From: Parasulfuritortus sp049322515 | Lineage (GTDB): Bacteria; Pseudomonadota; Gammaproteobacteria; Burkholderiales; Thiobacillaceae | Assembly (NCBI GenBank): GCA_049322515.1 | Contig: JBMOQW010000010.1 | Coordinates: forward strand, 1 to 64,000 | DNA length: 64,000 bases | Direction: 5' to 3' | In this document: positions 17,079 through 24,923 of the stretch, one piece after another | How positions within the stretch are numbered: position 1 is the first letter of the stretch | Layout: every line of letters begins with the position of its first letter | Position numbers and translations under genes: made by a program | Notes under the pieces: model-generated | The model's input: the letters and a program-made list of their open reading frames with translations, nothing else | The model's database searches: none | Told to the model about the DNA's origin: nothing

Positions 17079-18554
17079 TCAGTCGGGTTCGCCTGCATAG
17101 CCGGCCAGAGCGAGTTCGGCGGCCCGGACCACGGCACGCGCCTTGTTGCGGGTCTCGGTCCATTCGCTTTCCGGGACCGAGTCGGCGACGATGCCAGCCC
17201 CGGCCTGGACGTACAGCATCTTGTCCTTGACGACGGCGGTACGGATGGCGATGGCGACGTCCATGTCGCCGTTGAAGCCCAGGTAGCCGACCGCGCCGGC
17301 ATAGACGCCGCGTTTCGAGGGCTCCAGTTCATCGATGATCTCCATGGCCCGCACCTTGGGCGCACCGGACACCGTGCCGGCGGGAAAGGTCGCGCGCAGG
17401 ACATCCATGGCAGACTGCCCGGCCTTCAAGCGCCCCTCGACATTGGACACGATGTGCATGACGTGCGAATAACGCTCGACGATCATGTTCTCAGTGACCT
17501 TGACACTGCCGACTTCGGCGACCCGTCCGACATCGTTGCGGCCGAGATCCATGAGTTGGACATGCTCGGCGCGCTCCTTCGGGTCGGCGAGCAGCTCGGC
17601 CTCCAGGCGCAGGTCTTCGTCACGGCTGGCGCCGCGCGGACGGGTGCCGGCGATCGGCCGTACGGTGACCATGTCGCCCTCCAGGCGAACCAGGATTTCC
17701 GGGGAAGAGCCGACGACATGAAACCCGCCCATGTCGTAGTAATACATGTAGGGCGAGGGGTTCAGCCCGCGCAGGGCCCGGTACAGGGACAACGGATGGG
17801 CATCGAAAGGCCGGCTCATGCGCTGGCTGAGCACCACCTGCATGATGTCGCCCTCGGTGATGTAGCGCTTGGCACGCTCCACAGCGGCCTTGAAGGCCGC
17901 CTCGCCGAATTCCGATACGGCTTCCGCCGGCATGTTCTTCTCGACCCGGGGCGGCACCACGGCCCTGGTCAGTTGCCTGGCCAGCTCGGCCAGGCGAAGC
18001 TGGGCCTTGGCATAGGCGTCCTCCTGCATCGGATCGGCATAGACGATCAGGGTCAGGCGACCGGACAGGTTGTCGACCACCGCCAGCTCGTCGGTCAGCA
18101 TCAGCAGGATGTCCGGCGTCGCCAGGACGTCCGGCTTCACCGTGTCGGCAAGGCGCTTCTCGATGTAGCGGACAGTGTCGTAGCCGAAATAGCCGCACAG
18201 CCCGCCCGGGAAGCGTGGCAGGCCCGCCAGCGGCGCGGCCTTGTAGCGGGCCTGGAACTGCTCGATGAATTCGAGCGGATCGGCGCAGTGGCATTGTTCC
18301 ACGGGCAACCCGTGGGTTTCGACACTGACGAAGTGGCCGTGCACGCGCACCACGGTCTTGGCCGGCAACCCGATGAAGGAGTAGCGACCGAAGCGCTCGC
18401 CGCCGACCACCGATTCGAGCAGGTAGGTATAGGGTTGGTTGCCCAGCTTGAGATACAGCGAGAGCGGCGTATCCAGGTCGGCCGGCAAGGCCCGGTAGAC
18501 CGGGATGCGGTTGTAGCCCTGGCGGGCAAAATCGATGAATTCTTGTTCAGTCAT
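17079..18554 (-). CDS. trpE: Anthranilate synthase component I
   Basis: Converts chorismate and ammonia to anthranilate. The 491-residue product has the N-terminal tryptophan-feedback motif LLES (YTYLLESVVGGERFGRYS) and the C-terminal chorismate-binding domain (IAGTRPRGASRDEDLRLE; FPAGTVSGAPKVRAMEIIDE). ATG 18554 is preceded by GAGG. The gene is directly behind a putative attenuator with a Trp-ending leader peptide, so regulation by tryptophan supply is likely at both enzyme and transcript level. Confidence 0.96.
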   Translation of the reverse strand: MTEQEFIDFARQGYNRIPVYRALPADLDTPLSLYLKLGNQPYTYLLESVVGGERFGRYSFIGLPAKTVVRVHGHFVSVETHGLPVEQCHCADPLEFIEQFQARYKAAPLAGLPRFPGGLCGYFGYDTVRYIEKRLADTVKPDVLATPDILLMLTDELAVVDNLSGRLTLIVYADPMQEDAYAKAQLRLAELARQLTRAVVPPRVEKNMPAEAVSEFGEAAFKAAVERAKRYITEGDIMQVVLSQRMSRPFDAHPLSLYRALRGLNPSPYMYYYDMGGFHVVGSSPEILVRLEGDMVTVRPIAGTRPRGASRDEDLRLEAELLADPKERAEHVQLMDLGRNDVGRVAEVGSVKVTENMIVERYSHVMHIVSNVEGRLKAGQSAMDVLRATFPAGTVSGAPKVRAMEIIDELEPSKRGVYAGAVGYLGFNGDMDVAIAIRTAVVKDKMLYVQAGAGIVADSVPESEWTETRNKARAVVRAAELALAGYAGEPD

Positions 18555-18566
18555 GGGGAACCTCGG

Positions 18567-18662
18567 AAAAAGGGAAACGGGAAACGTGAAAAATCACCAC
18601 CGCCATCGCGTGCAACGCGTGCGGTGGATTTCCCGTTTCCCATGTCCCATTTCCCGTTTCCC
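18567..18662 (-). promoter_or_regulatory. Putative trp attenuator (alternative stems plus U-tract)
   Basis: On the minus strand two copies of GGGAAACGGGAAA (18662-18650 and 18641-18629) precede one complementary arm TTTCCCGTTTCCC (18584-18572), which runs directly into TTTTT (18571-18567). Either copy can form a 13-bp terminator stem. Nested inside are CCACCGC/GCGGTGG and CGCGT-TGC-ACGCG stems, and the two Trp codons of the leader peptide lie in the GCGGTGG arm. The trpE ribosome site follows a few bases after the U-tract. The structure is clear; the regulatory mechanism is inferred. Confidence 0.6.
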
Positions 18663-18677
18663 CGTCATCTTTCCCAT
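18594..18677 (-). CDS. Putative trp leader peptide (TrpL-like, 27 aa)
   Basis: A 27-codon frame starts at ATG 18677, 11 bases after the gph stop, and ends ...TRWRW-stop, with Trp codons at positions 25 and 27. A G-rich stretch precedes the ATG as a weak ribosome site. Its position in the gph-trpE gap, the terminal Trp codons and the overlapping terminator fit an attenuation leader. The middle of the peptide derives from the GGGAAAC repeats, so chance cannot be excluded. Confidence 0.5.
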   Translation of the reverse strand: MGKMTGKREMGHGKREIHRTRCTRWRW

Positions 18678-18687
18678 GCCCCCGGCA

Positions 18688-19377
18688 TCAAGATTTCTTG
18701 ACCACCCTCGTGGCCGCTTCGGCCAGCGACGGCACCACGGCATCCAGGTCCAGCTCGTCGACCGGTCGGCCCCGATTGTAGCCATAGGGCACGCAGAACA
18801 CCGGGCAGCCCGCCGCGCGCGCGGCCTGGGTGTCATTGAGCGAATCGCCGATCAGCAGCAGTTCGGCCGGATCGACCCCGAAATACTGGCAGGCATGCAG
18901 GAGCGGCAGGGGAGAGGGCTTGCGCTCAGGCAGGCTGTCGCCGGACAGGATCAGTTCGAAGAACGGAAACAGGCTGGTGTCCTGCAACAGCGGAACGGTA
19001 AAGCGCTCGGCCTTGTTGGTGATGCAGGCGACATGCAGCCCCATTGCCTTGAACGCTTGCAAACCCTCAACCACGCCGGGAAAAGGCCGGCTCTTGCGCG
19101 ATACCCAGGCAGCATAGTGCTTTTCGTAGATCGGCATGGCACGGGAAAACAGTTCCTTGTCCGGCTCGGCATCCATCTGCCGGGTTAGCACGCGCTTGAC
19201 CAGGCGTGACACGCCATTGCCGATGTAGGTCTTGACCGTGGCCAGGTCGATGTCCGGCAGGCCCAGGTCGGCTGCCGTCTGCATGGCAGCGTCGGCAAGG
19301 TCCGGCGCGGTATCGAGCAGGGTGCCGTCGAGGTCGATGACGACGGCCTTGATGGGGAGCGGTATCGGTAGCGTCAT
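18688..19377 (-). CDS. gph: Phosphoglycolate phosphatase (HAD family)
   Basis: Removes phosphate from 2-phosphoglycolate formed by Rubisco oxygenation or DNA repair. The 229-residue HAD hydrolase starts at ATG 19377. Motif I is DLDGTLLDT (nucleophile and acid Asp), motif II is ITNKAE, and motif III/IV is LLLIGDSLNDTQAARAAG. The cap domain lies between residues about 20 and 90. Upstream in-frame starts read through repeat-derived sequence and were rejected. Rpe-gph-trpE is a common betaproteobacterial order; gph ends just before the trp leader. Confidence 0.92.
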   Translation of the reverse strand: MTLPIPLPIKAVVIDLDGTLLDTAPDLADAAMQTAADLGLPDIDLATVKTYIGNGVSRLVKRVLTRQMDAEPDKELFSRAMPIYEKHYAAWVSRKSRPFPGVVEGLQAFKAMGLHVACITNKAERFTVPLLQDTSLFPFFELILSGDSLPERKPSPLPLLHACQYFGVDPAELLLIGDSLNDTQAARAAGCPVFCVPYGYNRGRPVDELDLDAVVPSLAEAATRVVKKS

Positions 19378-19386
19378 GGTTTGAAT

Positions 19387-19481
19387 GCGTGACAAAAAAG
19401 CGTGACTCATGCTGCGTGACCGGAAAGGCGTGACCAAAAACGCCCTTGCGTCACTCGTCACGCCGTTGCGTCACGCCTTTC
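19387..19481. repeat. Iterated GCGTGAC motifs in direct and inverted orientation (rpe-gph gap)
   Basis: Four direct GCGTGAC heptamers (19387, 19400, 19414, 19428) face inverted GTCACGC copies (19457, 19470). GAAAGGCGTGAC at 19423-19434 pairs perfectly with GTCACGCCTTTC at 19470-19481. On the minus strand one GTCACGC arm is followed by TTTTTT (19399-19394), so the array can form a terminator-like hairpin in the rpe-gph transcript, with several alternative arms. Confidence 0.65.
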
Positions 19482-19483
19482 TG

Positions 19484-20173
19484 TCACTGAACTTTGGCCA
19501 GTTCGGCACGCATCTCGCCGATGATGGTGTCGTACTTGTGCTTGTCATTGGCGTTGTACTTGCCGAACACGGCGGAGCCGGCCACGAAGGTATCGACCCC
19601 GGCGCGGGCGACTTCGGCGATATTGGCCGGGCCGACGCCACCGTCGATCTCCAGGCGGCAGTCATGGCCGCCGGCGTCGATCATGGCACGCACCTTGCGG
19701 GCTTTGTCGAGCACGTAGGGGATGAACTTCTGGCCGCCGAAGCCGGGGTTGACCGACATCAGCAGGACCATGTCCAGCTTGGGCAAGGTGTATTCCAGCA
19801 CGTCCAGCGGGGTCGCCGGGTTGAACACCAGGCCGGCCTTGCAGCCGCTTTCCTTGATCAGGCCGATGGTGCGGTCGATGTGCTCGGAGGCTTCCGGGTG
19901 GAAGGTGATGTAGGTGGCGCCGGCCTTGGCGAAGTCAGGGATGATGCGGTCGACCGGCTTGACCATCAGGTGGCAGTCGATCGGGGCGGTGACGCCATGC
20001 TTGCGCAGAGCCTCGCAGACCAGCGGCCCGATGGTCAGGTTGGGCACGTAGTGGTTGTCCATCACGTCGAAGTGGACGATGTCGGCACCGGCGGCCAGGA
20101 CATTGTCGACCTCCTCGCCCAGCTTGGCGAAGTTGGCGGAGAGGATCGAAGGGGCGATCATGTATTGCGGCAT
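19484..20173 (-). CDS. rpe: Ribulose-phosphate 3-epimerase
   Basis: Interconverts ribulose 5-phosphate and xylulose 5-phosphate in the pentose phosphate and Calvin cycles. The 229-residue TIM barrel has the family landmarks IAPSILSANFAKLGEE, HFDVMDNHYVPNLTIGP (metal-binding His/Asp), HLMVKPVDR and SVNPGFGGQKFIP, and DGGVGPANI at the phosphate site. First gene of the rpe-gph-trp cluster; the adjacent gph handles phosphoglycolate. It is divergent from apaG across a 111-bp gap. Confidence 0.96.
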   Translation of the reverse strand: MPQYMIAPSILSANFAKLGEEVDNVLAAGADIVHFDVMDNHYVPNLTIGPLVCEALRKHGVTAPIDCHLMVKPVDRIIPDFAKAGATYITFHPEASEHIDRTIGLIKESGCKAGLVFNPATPLDVLEYTLPKLDMVLLMSVNPGFGGQKFIPYVLDKARKVRAMIDAGGHDCRLEIDGGVGPANIAEVARAGVDTFVAGSAVFGKYNANDKHKYDTIIGEMRAELAKVQ

Positions 20174-20284
20174 GGCGGTTTACCCGGATTCGTTGCAAAG
20201 GGTTGATTCTACCTGCATGGGCGCGGGCTGGACAGACACGGACGAATCGTGTGCAATGGCCGCCAATTCAGGGTTCCCCGCGAA

Positions 20285-20674
20285 ATGACCATGGCAGAAA
20301 GCAGGAAATACCACATCACCGTGACGCCGTCGGTGCATTACATCGCCGATCAGTCGGACGAGGCGGCCAACCGCTACGTGTTCGCCTACACCATCACCAT
20401 CGCCAATACCGGCAGCGTGGCCGCGCAGCTGGTTTCTCGCCACTGGATCATCACCGACGCGCACCAGGCGGTGCAGGAGGTGCGCGGTCTCGGCGTGGTC
20501 GGCGAGCAACCCATGCTGCAGCCCGGCCAACAATTCCAGTACACCAGCGGCACCGCCATCGCCACCCCCGTGGGCAGCATGCGCGGCAGCTACCAGATGG
20601 TGGCCGACGACGGCGCCCACTTCGAAGCCGAGATCCCCGAATTCGCGCTCAGCATGCCGCGCGTGTTGCACTAG
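20285..20674 (+). CDS. apaG: ApaG domain protein
   Basis: Small beta-sandwich protein (fibronectin III-like fold) of the ApaG/CorD family, often near rsmA-apaH and linked to divalent cations or pyrophosphate binding; the biochemical role is unsettled. The 129-residue product covers the domain fully: RYVFAYTITIANTGSVAAQL, GEQPMLQPGQQFQYTSG and the GSMRGSYQM loop. Two ATGs (20285, 20291) are possible; the first is taken. It is followed four bases later by mltA, suggesting one transcript. In many relatives apaG neighbours rsmA, which here lies 14 kb away. Confidence 0.93.
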   Translation: MTMAESRKYHITVTPSVHYIADQSDEAANRYVFAYTITIANTGSVAAQLVSRHWIITDAHQAVQEVRGLGVVGEQPMLQPGQQFQYTSGTAIATPVGSMRGSYQMVADDGAHFEAEIPEFALSMPRVLH

Positions 20675-20678
20675 TCCG

Positions 20679-22037
20679 ATGTCTGTCTGGCTGCCTGTCA
20701 TGGCCGTCCTGCTCCTGGCCGGCTGTGAAACCATTGCGACGCGTGAGACACCCGCGGAAGCCCCGGCCGTGAGCCCGCCGCCGCAGGCACCCGCACCCGC
20801 CCCACTCGCCGCACCACCTTCGCCGCCCACCGAGGCCCCCCCGGTCATGGCGCCTCCGGTCATGGCGCCTCCGGTCATGGCGCCTCCGGTGCCCGCCCCG
20901 GACGTCACGCCGCCGCCCCCGACGCCGGACCAACCCACGATCCAGACCCTCGCCCTGCCGGGCGAGGCGCTCAAGCCGGCTCGCTGGAGCGATCTGCCTG
21001 GCTGGTCGGCCGATAGCCTCACCCAGGCCTGGCCGGCCTGGTTGAAATCCTGTTCGATCCTGCGCCGGCAGACGGCCTGGCATGCCCCCTGCGCCGAGGC
21101 GCAGGGGTTGTCGACCCATGATGACGCAGTGCTGCGCACCTATTTCCAGACCCACTTTCTGCCCTATCGGGTGATCCCTGCCGAACCTGCGCCGGACGGT
21201 CTGATCACCGGCTATTACGAACCGCTGCTGCGTGGCAGCCGCGTGCCAAGCGAGCGCTATCGGTTTCCGCTGCGCGCTCCCCCGGAGGATCTCCTGTCAA
21301 TCGATCTCGGCCCGGTCTACCCGGAGCTGAAAACCCTGCGCCTGCGTGGCCGTCTGGACGGCAATCGGGTAGTCCCCTACTACACGCGCGGCGAAATCGA
21401 AGCCGGCACGACGCCCTCCCCCGGTACGCCGATTGCCTGGGTGGATGACCCGGTGGAGTTGTTTTTCCTGCAAGTCCAGGGCTCCGGCCGGCTCAAACTG
21501 GACAATGGCGATACGTTGCGCATCGGCTACGCCGACCAGAACGGCCACCCCTATCGCTCGATCGGCAAGTGGCTGGTGGAACGGGGCGAACTGAGCCTGG
21601 ACAAGGCATCCATGCAGGGCATCAAGGACTGGGCCCGACGCCATCCGGAACGCCTGCCGGAACTGCTCGCGGTGAACCCGAGCTACATTTTCTTCCGCGA
21701 ATTGCCCAATCATGGCGACGGCCCGCTTGGCGCCCTGGGCGTGCCCCTGACCCCGGAGCGCAGCCTGGCCATCGATCCGCGCTCCGTACCGCTCGGCGCA
21801 CCGGTCTGGCTGGCAACCAGCCGGCCGCTCGGTACCGCCCCCCTGAACCGACTGATGCTGGCGCAGGACACCGGCAGTGCGATCAAGGGCACGGTCCGGG
21901 GCGATTTCTTCTGGGGCTTTGGTGACGAGGCCGGTCGCCTGGCCGGCGCGATGAAGCAGCGGGGCCGGATGTGGGTGCTGTTGCCGCGCGACTTCCCCCT
22001 GAATCCGCCTGGCGGCCTCGCCAGGAACAGGCTATAG
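20679..22037 (+). CDS. mltA: Membrane-bound lytic murein transglycosylase A
   Basis: Outer-membrane lipoprotein that cleaves peptidoglycan glycan strands with 1,6-anhydro ring formation. The 452-residue product starts with a lipoprotein signal (lipobox LLAGC at residues 12-16), then a Pro-rich tether (about 25-90) built partly from a 15-bp tandem repeat. The MltA beta-barrel domain includes GLITGYYEPLLRGS. The C-terminal 3D domain has the active-site Asp in LAQDTGSAIKGTVRGDFFWG. The tether is unusually long and repetitive. The released anhydro-sugars could feed the AmgK-MurU recycling route encoded nearby. Confidence 0.94.
   Translation: MSVWLPVMAVLLLAGCETIATRETPAEAPAVSPPPQAPAPAPLAAPPSPPTEAPPVMAPPVMAPPVMAPPVPAPDVTPPPPTPDQPTIQTLALPGEALKPARWSDLPGWSADSLTQAWPAWLKSCSILRRQTAWHAPCAEAQGLSTHDDAVLRTYFQTHFLPYRVIPAEPAPDGLITGYYEPLLRGSRVPSERYRFPLRAPPEDLLSIDLGPVYPELKTLRLRGRLDGNRVVPYYTRGEIEAGTTPSPGTPIAWVDDPVELFFLQVQGSGRLKLDNGDTLRIGYADQNGHPYRSIGKWLVERGELSLDKASMQGIKDWARRHPERLPELLAVNPSYIFFRELPNHGDGPLGALGVPLTPERSLAIDPRSVPLGAPVWLATSRPLGTAPLNRLMLAQDTGSAIKGTVRGDFFWGFGDEAGRLAGAMKQRGRMWVLLPRDFPLNPPGGLARNRL
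20841..20890 (+). repeat. 15-bp tandem repeat coding for PVMAP units in MltA tether
   Basis: Three exact copies of ccggtcatggcgcct (20841-20855, 20856-20870, 20871-20885) plus a partial fourth encode repeated PVMAP pentapeptides in the MltA linker. Because the unit is a multiple of three, copy-number slippage would change tether length without a frameshift. Confidence 0.9.
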
Positions 22038-22066
22038 TCGGATCAGCCGACCGGATTCCTATCGAC

Positions 22067-22252
22067 ATGGATGCCATCAGTTCCGCCCTCGCTGTCAACC
22101 AAGCCATGCTGCAACAGCAACTCGCCATCGAGATGGCCCGCATGGCCATGCAAAGCCAGCAGCAGATGGTCGCCATGCTGTCCGAAGTGGCGGTGTCGGC
22201 CCCCAGCGCCAACCCCGCCCATCTCGGGCAATTGCTCGACACCGCGGCCTGA
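22067..22252 (+). CDS. Small YjfB-like putative motility protein
   Basis: 61-residue, Gln/Met/Ala-rich helical protein starting MDAISSALAVNQAMLQQQ. Start, length and composition resemble the YjfB family (annotated as putative motility proteins), which begins MD-x-x-A-L and continues with a Gln-rich helix. The assignment is moderate because no alignment can be run. There is no ribosome site of note; a small GTCGG/CCGAC hairpin lies just upstream. No flagellar genes are nearby. It lies three bases from the end of the convergent TonB-like gene. Confidence 0.55.
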   Translation: MDAISSALAVNQAMLQQQLAIEMARMAMQSQQQMVAMLSEVAVSAPSANPAHLGQLLDTAA

Positions 22253-22255
22253 CCG

Positions 22256-23008
22256 CTATTCGACGCCCGTCACCGGCTTGGCGTCACCGATCTCGTAGGT
22301 CACCCGGATGAGAATCTGAGCACGGACCGGTTGGCCAGCCCGCCGTCCAGCCCTGAACCGGCCTTTGCCGAAGGCTTCCAGGGCCGAAGCGTCGAACACG
22401 CCGGGCGGATCCGAGGACTCGACTTCGATGTCCCTGACCTGGCCAAACTCGTCGATCTTCATGCGCAACACCACCGAGCCCTGGATGCCTTTCCGGTAGG
22501 CATCGGCGGGATAGATCGGCGTGATGGCCGCTGCAGCCTGCGGTTGCTGGTCGAGTTGACGCGCTTCGTACCAGTGGGGATCGACGATGACCGGCAAGCT
22601 CGGCAACACCGCATCCGCAGTCGGTGGGGCGCGGAGCGTCGGCGTCTCAGCCACCGAAGATGTGTCGGTGGTCGCGGTAGGGTCTCGTTCACGGGGCGGC
22701 TCGATCGGAACCGCCGGAGCTGGCGCCGGTGGCGTAACCTGTGGCGCCGAACGGGCAGGATCGACCGGCAGCAGGTGCGCCTCGGGGGCTGGCCTCAACG
22801 CCGAAGGGATCGGCCCTTTTTCTTGAGGCGATTCCGCCACCTGATCACTGAGCCGGGCGTGGATCACCACCAACGCATCCGGCCTCGGCGCCCTCGGCTG
22901 GACCAGGCCGATCACGGCCGCATGCAGGGACAGGGAAAGCAGCAGCATGCGCGCCAACGGCGCGCGTGCCCACTGGATCAAGGTTTCGGTTTGACCGACG
23001 CCCGCCAT
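22256..23008 (-). CDS. TonB family energy-transducer-like protein
   Basis: 250 residues. An N-terminal membrane anchor (MLLLSLSLHAAVIGLV, about residues 20-36) is followed by a Pro-rich periplasmic spacer (about 60-150) and a C-terminal TonB domain (about 160-245: YPADAYRKGIQGSVVLRMKI, ASALEAFGKGRFRAG). Proteins of this layout pass proton-motive force from ExbB/ExbD to outer-membrane receptors. No exbBD or receptor gene is adjacent, and the YP-x-x-A and GSV elements are also found in many TonB-like paralogues of unknown partner. It follows dsbC after 25 bp and may share its transcript. Confidence 0.85.
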   Translation of the reverse strand: MAGVGQTETLIQWARAPLARMLLLSLSLHAAVIGLVQPRAPRPDALVVIHARLSDQVAESPQEKGPIPSALRPAPEAHLLPVDPARSAPQVTPPAPAPAVPIEPPRERDPTATTDTSSVAETPTLRAPPTADAVLPSLPVIVDPHWYEARQLDQQPQAAAAITPIYPADAYRKGIQGSVVLRMKIDEFGQVRDIEVESSDPPGVFDASALEAFGKGRFRAGRRAGQPVRAQILIRVTYEIGDAKPVTGVE

Positions 23009-23033
23009 GGCCGGCCCGGGACGGAAGACGCCG

Positions 23034-23741
23034 TTACTTGCTGGCCTCGTCGAGCAGGGCGTTCAACCGGTCGGCGGGCACGTAGCCGGGCAGGCGCTTG
23101 CCATTGGCCAGGATGATCGCCGGGGTGCCCGACACGTTCAGTTTCTGGCCCAGGGCCAGATTGGTCTCGATCGGATTGGCGCAATCCTCCTTGCCGCTCG
23201 GCACCTTGCCATTCATCATGAGTTCCTTCCAGGCCTGGACCCGGTCGGCACTGCACCAGACCAGGCGGCTCTTGCGTGGCGCGTCGGCGTGCATGGGCAG
23301 CGGGTAGACGAAGGTGTAGATGGTCACGTTGTCGACCTTGGCCAGTTCATGCTCGAGCTTGCGGCAATAGGGACAGTCGGGATCCGAGAATACGGCCATC
23401 ACCCGCTTGCCATCGCCGCGCACATCCTTGATCGCCTGATCGAGCGGCAGACTGTCGAACTTGACCTCGTTCAGCTTGTCCAGGCGCTCCCGGGTGACGC
23501 TGCGCCGGTTCTCGGTCTGGATCATTTCACCGGTGACGATGTACTGGGCCTTGGCATCGGCATAGATGATCTCGTTGCCGGCCACCACCACTTCGTAGAG
23601 CCCGTCGACCGGGCTCTTGCCGACACTCTGTACCTGGATTCCCGGGAAACGGGACTCCAGGTTCTTCTTGATGTCCGATTCGTCGGCGTTGCAGCCGGTG
23701 GCCATCAGCAAGGTGAGGAGCAAGGGGGAGAAAATTCGCAT
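23034..23741 (-). CDS. dsbC: Thiol:disulfide interchange protein DsbC
   Basis: Periplasmic disulfide isomerase, kept reduced by DsbD. The 235-residue product has a signal sequence (MRIFSPLLLTLLMATG) followed directly by Cys17, which may be a poor lipobox, and an N-terminal dimerisation domain (about 25-85). The thioredoxin-like domain has the active site DCPYC and cis-Pro loop SGTPAII, and a second Cys pair (VWCSADR, EDCANP). It lies 15 bp downstream of a ubiquinone hydroxylase gene on the same strand. LptD, which needs disulfide rearrangement, is encoded about 6 kb away. Confidence 0.94.
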   Translation of the reverse strand: MRIFSPLLLTLLMATGCNADESDIKKNLESRFPGIQVQSVGKSPVDGLYEVVVAGNEIIYADAKAQYIVTGEMIQTENRRSVTRERLDKLNEVKFDSLPLDQAIKDVRGDGKRVMAVFSDPDCPYCRKLEHELAKVDNVTIYTFVYPLPMHADAPRKSRLVWCSADRVQAWKELMMNGKVPSGKEDCANPIETNLALGQKLNVSGTPAIILANGKRLPGYVPADRLNALLDEASK

Positions 23742-23756
23742 GGGGGTCTCTTTCGG

Positions 23757-24914
23757 TTATTGAACGGCATGGCGCATCAGCGCCTGTTTCAGCCAATCCT
23801 GGCTGTCGGTCAGGGTCAGCCCGGTATTGCGCAGGGAACGCACGACCGGGCCGGTCTGGGTGAACAAGGTTTTCAATCCACCGGTGGCGAACTGCATGGA
23901 TGCGACATCTTCCATGCGTCGCACGGCGTAGCCTTGGAGGCGGCCGATCTCGCCCGGGTTCCCGCCCCGAGCCAGCATCTCCGCGAGCAGGCGGCCATCG
24001 CGGAAACCCAGGTTGACGCCCTGCCCGGCCAGCGGATGCACGGTATGGGCGGCATCGCCGATCAGCGCGAAACCCGGCCGAACCCACTGATCCGCGCGCC
24101 GGATCACGAGCGGAAAGGCCACGGGCGCGGTGATCTGGCGGAGATGGCCCAGGACATGGTGCCCCGCCTCCGCCACGGCCTGGTTGAAGGCCTCGGCGCT
24201 CATGGCCATGCGGGCCGGCACCGCCACTTCATGGGTCGACCAGACGATGGAAATCCGCTGGCCTGGCAACGGCAGGTAAGCCAGCACGTCTTCGCCGCTG
24301 AACCATTGCCAGGCAATGCCCCGATGCGGTTTCTCAATCTCGAAATTGGCGACGATGCCGGCCTGGTGCTGGTCCTTGACGCTGTGGCCGATGCCGGCCT
24401 GTTCCCGCAGCCAGGAACGGGCACCATCGGCCCCCACCAGGAGATCGCATTCCAGACGCCGGCCATCATCGAAGAGCAGGCCATGGCGCCCCTCGCTCCC
24501 CCAAACCACGGCGACCGGGCGGGCCGCGATGAACTCGATGTGTCCGGCTGCACGCGCGGCCTGCCAGAGGGCATATTGCAGGCGCCCGTTCTCGGCGATC
24601 CAGGCCAGTTCCGGGAGACCGGCATCGAGGGCATCGAAGGTGAGACGCGCGCCCGCATCCCCGTGGATGCGCATGGCATGAATGGCCTGGGCGCGCACCG
24701 GATCACCCCAGCCACCGAGCGACTTCAGCCAGTCGACGTTACCGGGACTGTAGGCATAGACCCGGTCATCCCACGCGTCGCCAGGGAGGCTGGGCGGTCG
24801 CGGCTCCACCAGGGCCACGCGATAGGCGCTGTCCTTGAGGGACAAGGCAAAGGCCGCGCCAGTCAGGCCGCCACCGACAATGACGATATCAACGTGAGCG
24901 ACACTACTCATCAT
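23757..24914 (-). CDS. UbiH/UbiI/UbiF-family FAD-dependent hydroxylase
   Basis: 385-residue flavoprotein monooxygenase of ubiquinone synthesis. The FAD motif GGGLTGAAFALSL is near the N-terminus, DGARSW lies mid-protein, and the canonical GDAAHTVHPLAGQGVNLGFRD segment is near residue 290. The order pepP-ubiH-this gene matches E. coli pepP-ubiH-ubiI, so UbiI (C5 hydroxylase) is the best guess. Betaproteobacterial Ubi hydroxylases differ in regiospecificity, so the ring position is not certain. It follows the ubiH-like gene by 9 bp and precedes dsbC. Confidence 0.88.
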   Translation of the reverse strand: MMSSVAHVDIVIVGGGLTGAAFALSLKDSAYRVALVEPRPPSLPGDAWDDRVYAYSPGNVDWLKSLGGWGDPVRAQAIHAMRIHGDAGARLTFDALDAGLPELAWIAENGRLQYALWQAARAAGHIEFIAARPVAVVWGSEGRHGLLFDDGRRLECDLLVGADGARSWLREQAGIGHSVKDQHQAGIVANFEIEKPHRGIAWQWFSGEDVLAYLPLPGQRISIVWSTHEVAVPARMAMSAEAFNQAVAEAGHHVLGHLRQITAPVAFPLVIRRADQWVRPGFALIGDAAHTVHPLAGQGVNLGFRDGRLLAEMLARGGNPGEIGRLQGYAVRRMEDVASMQFATGGLKTLFTQTGPVVRSLRNTGLTLTDSQDWLKQALMRHAVQ

Positions 24915-24923
24915 GCTGTCCTC

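Noticed and set aside
20841..20890. Possible short CRISPR-like repeats
   Set aside because: The 15-bp units are contiguous, in frame and inside mltA, coding for PVMAP; there are no spacers.
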